From assembly GCA_023450775.1 (NCBI GenBank), contig JAEXGP010000181.1, forward strand, positions 1 through 12,427: 12,427 nt of DNA, written 5' to 3'. Source of the stretch: Actinomycetes bacterium. GTDB taxonomy: Bacteria; Actinomycetota; Acidimicrobiia; Acidimicrobiales; Microtrichaceae. Position 1 is the first letter of the stretch; each line of letters opens with the position of its first letter. The position numbers and the translations under genes are program-made. Of this stretch, positions 7,808 to 12,427 are shown piece by piece. The notes below the pieces were generated by a model. The model was not told where the DNA came from. It saw only the letters and a program-made list of their open reading frames with translations, and did not search any database.

Positions 7808-9169
7808 TCAGGAGGCGTGCGCGTCGGCCACCTCGAGCGCCTCGTCGATGGCGGCCAGACCCGTGCGCAGGTCGTCCTCGGAGATGATCAGCGGCGGTGC
7901 GACGTGGAGGCGGTTGAAGTGCGAGAACGGCCACACGCCTCGGGCCTTGCAGGCCGCCATGAGCTCGGTCATCGGCGCCGCGTCGGGGCCGGCGGCGTTG
8001 AAGGGGACGAGCGGCTCGCGGGTGGCACGGTCGCGCACCAGCTCGATGGCGAAGAAGCACCCGAGCCCCCGCACCTCCCCGACCGACGGGTGCCGCGACG
8101 CGATGTCCTGCAACGTCGGGCGGATGACCTCCTCACCGAGCCGGCGGGCGCGGCCGACGATGTCGTCGTCGGTGAAGATCGAGATGCTCTCGACCGCGGT
8201 CGCGCACGCCAGCGGGTGGCCGCTGTAGGTGAGGCCCCCGGGGTACGGCCGCTCCGCGAACGTGGCCGCGACCGCGTCGGAGATCAGCACGCCGCCGAGC
8301 GGCACGTAGCCCGAGTTCACGCCCTTGGCGAACGTGAGCAGGTCGGGGACCACGCCCCAGCGGTCGACGGCGAACCACTCGCCCACCCGACCGAAGCCCA
8401 CCATGACCTCGTCCGCGATCAGCAGGATGCCGTGCTCGTCGCACAGCTCGCGCACGCCGGCCAGGTAGCCCTCGGGCGGGACGAGCACGCCGTTGGTGCC
8501 GACGACCGACTCCACGACGATCGCGGCGATCGTGTGGCCGCCTTCCATCTGGATGACCTGCGCCAGGTGCTCGAGCGCCCGCTCGCGCTCCTGCTCGTCG
8601 GTGGTCGCGCCGAACGACGAGCGGTACGCGTACGGGCCGAAGAAGTGCACCACCCCGGGCGCTCCGGGCTCGGACGCCCAGCGTCGCGGCTCGCCGGTCA
8701 GGGTGATCGCGGTCGACGTGGCGCCGTGGTAGCTGCGGTACATCGACAGCACCTTCTGGCGGCCGGTGTGGAGCTTGGCCATGCGCACGGCGTTCTCGTT
8801 GGCCTCGGCGCCGCCGTTGGTGAAGAACACCCGGTCGAGGTCGCCCGGGGCGTGCTCGGTGATCAGGCGCGCCGCCTCGGTGCGGACGTCGTTGGCGAAC
8901 GGCGGCGCCACGGTGCACAGCACGTCGGCCTGCGCCTTGATCGCGGCGATCATCCGCGGGTGCTGGTGGCCCAGGTTGAGGTTGACCAGCTGCGAGGCGA
9001 AGTCCAGGTAGCGGTTGCCCTCGTTGTCCCAGAACCAGGCGCCCTCACCCCCAGCGATCGGCAGCGGCGAGATCAGGTCCTGCGCGGACCACGAGTGGAA
9101 GACGTAGCGGCGGTCCGCCGCGGTGCTCTCCTGGTTGGAGGGGGCGGAGAGTTCGTTGGTGGTGCTCAC
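7808..9169 (-). CDS. Class III (omega) PLP-dependent aminotransferase
   Basis: 453 aa from a GTG start. Fold-type I class III features: WFWDNEGNRYLDFASQLVNLNLGHQHP (46-71), TNGGAEANENAVRMAK (117-132) for phosphate binding, YRSYHGAT (144-151), IADEVMVGFGRVGEWF (251-266; Asp253 pairs with the pyridine N), the PLP lysine in LLTFAKGVNSGYVPLGG (277-293; Lys282), TYSGHPLACA (314-323) and a C-terminal small domain (RLHVAPPLIISEDDL). It transfers an amino group, usually from an omega-amine or omega-amino acid, to pyruvate or a 2-oxo acid in the cytoplasm. The N-terminal HSWSAQ segment recalls taurine/beta-alanine:pyruvate aminotransferases, but substrate is not settled. The frame is open upstream to 9394; homology and a TAACGT box 7 nt before the GTG support the chosen leaderless start. 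Divergent from the crotonase gene. Confidence 0.9.
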   Translation of the reverse strand: MSTTNELSAPSNQESTAADRRYVFHSWSAQDLISPLPIAGGEGAWFWDNEGNRYLDFASQLVNLNLGHQHPRMIAAIKAQADVLCTVAPPFANDVRTEAARLITEHAPGDLDRVFFTNGGAEANENAVRMAKLHTGRQKVLSMYRSYHGATSTAITLTGEPRRWASEPGAPGVVHFFGPYAYRSSFGATTDEQERERALEHLAQVIQMEGGHTIAAIVVESVVGTNGVLVPPEGYLAGVRELCDEHGILLIADEVMVGFGRVGEWFAVDRWGVVPDLLTFAKGVNSGYVPLGGVLISDAVAATFAERPYPGGLTYSGHPLACATAVESISIFTDDDIVGRARRLGEEVIRPTLQDIASRHPSVGEVRGLGCFFAIELVRDRATREPLVPFNAAGPDAAPMTELMAACKARGVWPFSHFNRLHVAPPLIISEDDLRTGLAAIDEALEVADAHAS

Positions 9170-9176
9170 GGCCGCA

Positions 9177-9182
9177 ACGTTA
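9177..9182 (-). promoter_or_regulatory. Putative -10 box of the aminotransferase gene
   Basis: The minus strand reads TAACGT (TAnnnT), with 7 nt before the GTG at 9169 and no ribosome-binding site, suggesting a leaderless mRNA. The 58-bp divergent gap must also hold the crotonase promoter, for which only a weaker TAGCCA (9214-9219), 8 nt before that ATG, is visible. Confidence 0.4.
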
Positions 9183-9227
9183 CGACGGGTCTGCGCCCGG
9201 GCCCCAGCGGTGCTAGCCAACGGGGCC

Positions 9228-9953
9228 ATGGAGTCCGAGCCCGTCCTGCTGGTCGACGACGCCGACGGCGTCCGCACCCTCACGCTCAACCGGCCCGAGG
9301 CGCTCAACGCCTTCAACCAGGAGCTCTGGTACGCCACCGCGGACGCCTTGGAGGCCGCCGCGACCGACGACGACATCCGCTGCGTGCTGATCACCGGGAC
9401 CGGTCGGGCGTTCTCCGCCGGCCAGGACCTGGCCGAGATGAACGACCCGAGCGTGTTCCAGGACCAGGAGCCGGGCTACCAGCGCTTCATGCCGGTGCTC
9501 GAGTCCTTCCCCAAGCCGGTCGTGGCCGCCGTCAACGGCGTGGGCGTGGGCATCGGGCTGACCATGCTCCTGCACTGCGACCTGGTCCTGATGGCCGACT
9601 CGGCCCGGATCAAGGTGCCGTTCATCTCGCTCGGCGTGACCACCGAGGCGTCGGCCAGCCTGATGATGCCGGCGGTGATGGGCTGGCAGCGTGCGGCCGA
9701 GGTGCTGTTCACCGAGCCGTGGATCGACGCCGAGCAGGCCGTGGCCGACGGCATCGCCCTGCGGGCGGTGCCGTCCGAGCGGCTGCTCGACGAGGCCCGG
9801 GCGCTGGCCACCCACATCGGCGGGCTGCCGCTCGGCCCGGTCGTCGCGACCAAGCAGCTGATGCTCGCCGGTCGCCTGGACGCCGTGAAGGCGGCCCGAG
9901 AGCGGGAGCTCGGGGCGTTCGAGCAGCTCGTCGGCGCCATGATGGCCGGCTGA
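9228..9953 (+). CDS. Crotonase-family enoyl-CoA isomerase/hydratase-like protein
   Basis: 241 aa, ATG start. Crotonase features: LTLNRPEALNAFNQEL (18-33), the first oxyanion-hole strand CVLITGTGRAFSAGQDL (52-68), the second AAVNGVGVGIGLTMLLHCDLVLMADSA (100-126), and PFISLGVTTEASASLMMPAVMG (131-152). The two glutamates that make a hydratase (in GGGCEL and PEI of classical enoyl-CoA hydratase) are replaced by Thr112 and Phe132. Instead, Glu140 sits in TTEASAS, where ECI2/PECI-type delta3,delta2-enoyl-CoA isomerases carry their single catalytic Glu. It therefore probably shifts double bonds during beta-oxidation of unsaturated acyl-CoAs in the cytoplasm. The C-terminus (KAARERELGAFEQLVG) is the usual helical trimer element. 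The ribosome-binding site is weak (CGGGG 2 nt upstream). The first plus-strand gene of the divergent pair, it is followed by an unrelated lipoprotein gene. Confidence 0.88.
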   Translation: MESEPVLLVDDADGVRTLTLNRPEALNAFNQELWYATADALEAAATDDDIRCVLITGTGRAFSAGQDLAEMNDPSVFQDQEPGYQRFMPVLESFPKPVVAAVNGVGVGIGLTMLLHCDLVLMADSARIKVPFISLGVTTEASASLMMPAVMGWQRAAEVLFTEPWIDAEQAVADGIALRAVPSERLLDEARALATHIGGLPLGPVVATKQLMLAGRLDAVKAARERELGAFEQLVGAMMAG

Positions 9954-9960
9954 GCCGGCC
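9944..9960 (+). terminator. GC hairpin with the crotonase stop codon as its loop
   Basis: GGCCGGC (9944-9950) and GCCGGCC (9954-9960) are perfect 7-bp arms and the 3-nt loop is the TGA stop itself. There is no U-tract. It may act as an intrinsic terminator or an RNA 3'-end stabiliser. Confidence 0.45.
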
Positions 9961-9980
9961 GTCGACTGGGCCGCCCGGCC

Positions 9981-10021
9981 CGATCCGGGATCGCAATCTC
10001 AACCCGCGGCCCGAGCGGGCC
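9981..10021 (+). repeat. Two further inverted repeats before the lipoprotein gene
   Basis: CGATCC/GGATCG around a single G (9981-9993), and GGCCC/GGGCC with a GAGC loop (10008-10021). The second ends 12 nt before the lipoprotein ATG at 10034. No ribosome-binding site or TAnnnT box is visible before that ATG, so its expression signal is unclear. Confidence 0.45.
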
Positions 10022-10033
10022 GACATCCCGGGC

Positions 10034-10951
10034 ATGCCACGACATCGTCGTCGACTCCACGGGCGCGCCCTCGTGCTCGCCCTCGCGGCGCCTCTCGTCC
10101 TGCTCGCCGCGTGCACCGATCCGCCCCCGGCTGCGCCGCCGGCCACGGTGCCGGCCGTGCCTGTGACGGCGACGCCCTACGACATCGTCATCCGACCGAT
10201 CGGCAGCATCGACCCCGCGCAGCTGGCGGTGTTCGAGACCGCCGCCCAGCGATGGGAGCGAACGATCACCGCCGACGTCCCCGACGTCCTGGTGAGCGGG
10301 TACAAGGGCTGCACGGGCCTGGCCGCTCCGGTCGACGTGATCGACGACCTGGTGATCGACGTCCAGATCACCACGATCGACGGGCCCGGCGGAGTGCTCG
10401 GTCAGGCCGGTCCCTGTGCGACCAGCACCGCCGACGGGCTGCCCCGGGCCGGCACCATGCGCTTCGACAGCGCGGATGTGGCCAACTGGATGAACAACGG
10501 CGGGTTCCAGAACGTCGTGCTGCACGAGATGGCGCACGTGCTGGGCTACGGCACCAAGTGGGGGTCCCTGCTCACCGGCAACGGGGGATCCGATCCCCGC
10601 TTCATCGGCCTGCAGGCGGTCGCCGAGTGGCAGACGCTGAGCGGCGAGTCGACCGCCGTGCCCGTGGAGGCCGACGGCGGCACCGGCACGGCGTACGCCC
10701 ACTGGGACGACCACACGTTCGGGACCGAGCTGCTGACCGGGATGATCGGTCTGGGCACATCGCCGCTGAGCCGGCTGAGCATCGCCTCGCTGGGCGATCT
10801 GGGCTACCAGGTGGACCTGTCGCAGGCCGACCCCTACACCCTTCCCTCGGCGCTCATCGGCCCCGCGCTCCGGGCGTTCGGCACCGACCTGCACGGCGAC
10901 GACCCAGCCACCGACGGCATGGCGCTGGTCGTGCCCACCACCGCGTTCTGA
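10034..10951 (+). CDS. Secreted lipoprotein with leishmanolysin-like (M8) zinc metalloprotease domain
   Basis: 305 aa. A lipoprotein signal is clear: basic n-region (RHRRRLHGR), hydrophobic core 12-26 and lipobox LLAAC with Cys27 as the lipidated residue. A Pro/Ala/Thr linker (28-48) follows. The catalytic domain begins with IRPIGSIDPAQLAVFETAAQRWERTI (54-79), a typical opening of bacterial M8-like proteins, and carries HEMAHVLGYGTKW (164-176): zinc ligands His164 and His168, catalytic Glu165. A distal AHWDDHTFGTELLTGMIG (222-239) gives a likely third ligand His223 and the Met-turn Met237, followed by PLSRLSIASLGDLGYQV (244-260), characteristic of leishmanolysin relatives. It should cleave proteins outside the membrane; targets unknown. 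Four cysteine-free stretches and few cysteines (Cys93, Cys128) suggest one possible disulfide. The ATG fits the signal peptide; the long open frame upstream is spurious. Confidence 0.85.
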   Translation: MPRHRRRLHGRALVLALAAPLVLLAACTDPPPAAPPATVPAVPVTATPYDIVIRPIGSIDPAQLAVFETAAQRWERTITADVPDVLVSGYKGCTGLAAPVDVIDDLVIDVQITTIDGPGGVLGQAGPCATSTADGLPRAGTMRFDSADVANWMNNGGFQNVVLHEMAHVLGYGTKWGSLLTGNGGSDPRFIGLQAVAEWQTLSGESTAVPVEADGGTGTAYAHWDDHTFGTELLTGMIGLGTSPLSRLSIASLGDLGYQVDLSQADPYTLPSALIGPALRAFGTDLHGDDPATDGMALVVPTTAF

Positions 10952-10994
10952 CCGGCGTCTTGGTTCCGACCGATCCCCACCCGTTCTGACCGGC
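10945..10994. repeat. 12-bp direct repeat flanking the end of the lipoprotein gene
   Basis: GTTCTGACCGGC occurs at 10945-10956 (including the lipoprotein stop) and again at 10983-10994, 38 bp apart. It may be a remnant of a small duplication, as the second copy still carries the TGA. No clear terminator hairpin lies in this 75-bp gap. Confidence 0.6.
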
Positions 10995-11014
10995 TCGCCC
11001 CGACCGGCGGGCGG

Positions 11015-11020
11015 TACCGT
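11015..11020 (+). promoter_or_regulatory. Putative -10 box of the AGMO-like hydroxylase gene
   Basis: TACCGT (TAnnnT) ends 6 nt before the GTG at 11027, with no ribosome-binding site, suggesting a leaderless mRNA and supporting the GTG start. No recognisable -35 hexamer. Confidence 0.45.
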
Positions 11021-11026
11021 CTCGGC

Positions 11027-12211
11027 GTGGACCTGACCGTCGCAGCGATCCCCTTCTACTTCGGTTCGATGGGGTTGGAGGCTGCGCTGGAGCGCCGTCG
11101 CCGGAGCCAGGGCGCACCGCCGTCGCCGAGTGACTACGAGCGCAACGACACGCTGGTGAGCCTGGGCATGGGGGTGGCCAGCCTGATCGTCCCCGCCGTC
11201 ACCGTGCCGCTGTTCCGCAAGTTCGACATCGGTCGCGGCCGGTACGGGAAGGTCGTCCTGGGCGTTGCCGGAGCCGCCGCGGTCACGGCGGTGGCGACCG
11301 ACGCGATCGCCAGGGCCCGGGAGCTCGACGCCGGTCGGGTGCCGGACCGGGTGGGCACGGACGCCGTCGAGGCCGAGGACGCCACACCCCCTGTTCCACG
11401 AGCCGCCCGGCGGGCCCGGTCGGTCTGGCGCAAGGTGGCCGGCAGTTCTGCGGCCACGGCCATCGCCGCCGGCGGCGCCGCCATCTGCGGGACGTGGGCG
11501 GCGCGCACCACGGCCAAGAAGCTCTACGAGCACCGGCTGCTGCCCGACGTCGGCACCGGTCCCCTCGCCACCGCCGCCGCGATCCTGGGCTGGGACTTCA
11601 TCTACTACTGGAACCACCGGTTCATGCACACCAGCCGGTACATGTGGGCGGTCCACGTGGTCCACCACTCGAGCGAGCGGTACAACCTGTCGACCGCGCT
11701 GCGTCAGCCGGTGGCGGACTCGCTGGGCACCTTCGTCCCGTACGGGCTGCTCGCCCTGTTCGGCATCCGGCCCGAGCTCATCGAGACCGCCCGGGGCGTG
11801 AACCTGATCTACCAGTTCTGGATCCACACCGAGGCGGTGCCCAAGCTGGGGCCCTTCGAGAAGGTGTTCAACACCGCCTCGCACCACCGGGTCCACCACG
11901 GCAGCAATCGCCAGTACCTGGACCGCAACCACGGCAGCATCCTGATCGTGTGGGACCGGCTGTTCGGCACCTTCGAGGTGGAGGACGAGCGGGTGGTCTA
12001 CGGCCTGACCAAGAACATCGAGACGTTCGACCCGGTCAAGGTCATCACGCACGAGTATGTGGACATCGCCCGCGACGTCGCCGGATCGGACACCTGGTCG
12101 GAGCGGCTCTCGTTCGTGTTCCGAGGTCCGGGCTGGGCCTACGACCGGCACCGCGAGCTCGCCACGGTCGACGAGCACCGGGCCGAGGAAGCCGCACCGA
12201 TCGCGGGCTGA
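11027..12211 (+). CDS. Sterol desaturase/fatty acid hydroxylase family protein, AGMO-like
   Basis: 394 aa, GTG start. The three histidine clusters of integral-membrane di-iron hydroxylases are intact: HRFMH (197-201), HVVHH (210-214) and HRVHH (287-291, within SHHRVHHGSNRQYLDRNHG). The surroundings (HHSSERYNLSTALRQ, LIYQFWIHTEAVPKLGPFEKVFNT, ILIVWDRLFGTFEVE) resemble alkylglycerol monooxygenase (AGMO) more than sterol desaturases. AGMO hydroxylates ether lipids next to the ether oxygen, using tetrahydropterin and O2. The Glu that follows the first cluster in animal AGMO is Thr202 here. Helices are likely at about 3-20, 41-63, 75-95, 142-159, 178-196 and 234-247. Residues about 96-138 form a charged Arg/Asp/Pro-rich loop that looks like an insertion. 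A start at ATG 11069 would lose the first 14 residues. Probably transcribed alone. Substrate unknown. Confidence 0.87.
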   Translation: MDLTVAAIPFYFGSMGLEAALERRRRSQGAPPSPSDYERNDTLVSLGMGVASLIVPAVTVPLFRKFDIGRGRYGKVVLGVAGAAAVTAVATDAIARARELDAGRVPDRVGTDAVEAEDATPPVPRAARRARSVWRKVAGSSAATAIAAGGAAICGTWAARTTAKKLYEHRLLPDVGTGPLATAAAILGWDFIYYWNHRFMHTSRYMWAVHVVHHSSERYNLSTALRQPVADSLGTFVPYGLLALFGIRPELIETARGVNLIYQFWIHTEAVPKLGPFEKVFNTASHHRVHHGSNRQYLDRNHGSILIVWDRLFGTFEVEDERVVYGLTKNIETFDPVKVITHEYVDIARDVAGSDTWSERLSFVFRGPGWAYDRHRELATVDEHRAEEAAPIAG

Positions 12212-12284
12212 GCCTCGCCCGTCGTCGAACGCGGGTGTGTACCGGCACGCGTGGGCGTGTCGGTAGTCGGTGGGTTCGACGGTT

Positions 12285-12298
12285 CCCGTTGTTACGGG
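12285..12298. terminator. Small hairpin between the AGMO-like gene and the edge gene
   Basis: CCCGT/ACGGG arms with a TGTT loop lie in the 133-bp gap between two convergent genes. A second CCCGT/ACGGG pair (12338-12353) spans the minus-strand stop codon. Both are short and lack a U-tract, so a termination role is only plausible. Confidence 0.3.
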
Positions 12299-12344
12299 GC
12301 GTCCGAGACAGCGTTGGTGGGTTCATCCGGTGCTGGTCCCGTGC

Positions 12345-12427
12345 TCAGACGGGTGCGGGTGGTCGTTCGTGTTGGGTGTGCAGCACGGTGCCGGTGGGCG
12401 TGGTGATCGTGAAGAACCCCTCACCCG
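12345..12427 (-). CDS. C-terminal end of a minus-strand gene, cut by the window edge
   Basis: The last 26 codons are visible before a TGA at 12345-12347: GEGFFTITTPTGTVLHTQHE followed by RPPAPV. The composition (Thr-rich, TPTG, HT.H, Pro-rich tail) resembles the C-terminal tails of actinobacterial DUF222/HNH endonuclease proteins, which often end in a similar TxPTGxxxxT strand. The stretch is too short for a firm assignment. It converges with the AGMO-like gene. Confidence 0.4.
   Translation of the reverse strand, partial: GEGFFTITTPTGTVLHTQHERPPAPV

Noticed and set aside
9170..9394. Longer aminotransferase N-terminus
   Set aside because: It would overlap the start of the divergent crotonase gene by over 160 bp and carries no class III homology.
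7817..10033. Long plus-strand open frame continuous with the lipoprotein gene
   Set aside because: It runs antisense to the aminotransferase and out of frame through the crotonase, with Arg/Gly/Val/His-rich low-information sequence. Real homology and a signal peptide begin only at 10034.
9476..12178. 900-codon minus-strand open frame opposite the lipoprotein and AGMO-like genes
   Set aside because: It is a GC-rich shadow: its composition mirrors the codons of the genes on the other strand and no domain is recognisable.
12271..12300. T-loop-like GGTTCGAC...GTTCCC sequence as a tRNA fragment or attachment site
   Set aside because: No acceptor stem, anticodon arm or second copy can be found; the resemblance is a few bases only.

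Overview
This is a very GC-rich, gene-dense chromosomal stretch that looks actinobacterial. The evidence is GTG starts, an F420-type luciferase-like oxidoreductase, a TetR/ATP-grasp pair and starts that look leaderless. The mix of amidohydrolases, a crotonase, an AGMO-like hydroxylase and an M8-like lipoprotein suggests a soil or marine actinobacterium, possibly of the Acidimicrobiia type. That placement is inference from gene content. No insertion sequence, integrase, CRISPR array, tRNA or rRNA is visible.

Layout, left to right. (1) Positions 2-1624, minus strand: a TetR regulator followed by an F420-dependent LLM oxidoreductase, separated by 72 bp holding a run of 5-bp repeats. (2) Positions 1625-1681: a compact divergent promoter region with an inverted repeat that is a good TetR operator candidate. 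It faces a plus-strand ATP-grasp ligase of unknown substrate (1682-2938). (3) Positions 2901-7317, minus strand: a likely three-gene operon, read from right to left: a six-helix membrane protein with an N-terminal coiled coil, a PF04909-type amidohydrolase, and a D-aminoacylase-like amidohydrolase. The last of these overlaps the ATP-grasp gene tail-to-tail by 38 bp. (4) Positions 7382-7776: a cold-shock protein gene with a strong terminator hairpin and a structured 5' leader. (5) Positions 7808-9169, minus strand: a class III PLP aminotransferase. Divergent from it, on the plus strand, are a crotonase resembling delta3,delta2-enoyl-CoA isomerases (9228-9953), a lipoprotein with a leishmanolysin-like HExxH site (10034-10951) and an AGMO/sterol-desaturase-family di-iron hydroxylase (11027-12211). 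(6) The right edge carries the last 26 codons of a minus-strand gene that enters the window, possibly a DUF222/HNH-type protein.

How it works together: most genes look like separate small transcription units for oxidative and hydrolytic metabolism of amides, acyl-CoAs and lipids. Genes that begin a transcript (TetR, ATP-grasp, membrane protein, aminotransferase, AGMO-like) have a TAnnnT box 6-7 nt before the start codon and no ribosome-binding site, as expected for leaderless mRNAs. Genes inside operons (LLM oxidoreductase and both amidohydrolases) have purine-rich ribosome-binding sites instead. No clearly new multi-gene system was found. The best leads are the TetR/ATP-grasp/LLM regulon, the D-aminoacylase-like protein that appears to lack two metal histidines, the structured cold-shock leader and the AGMO-like protein with a substituted key glutamate.
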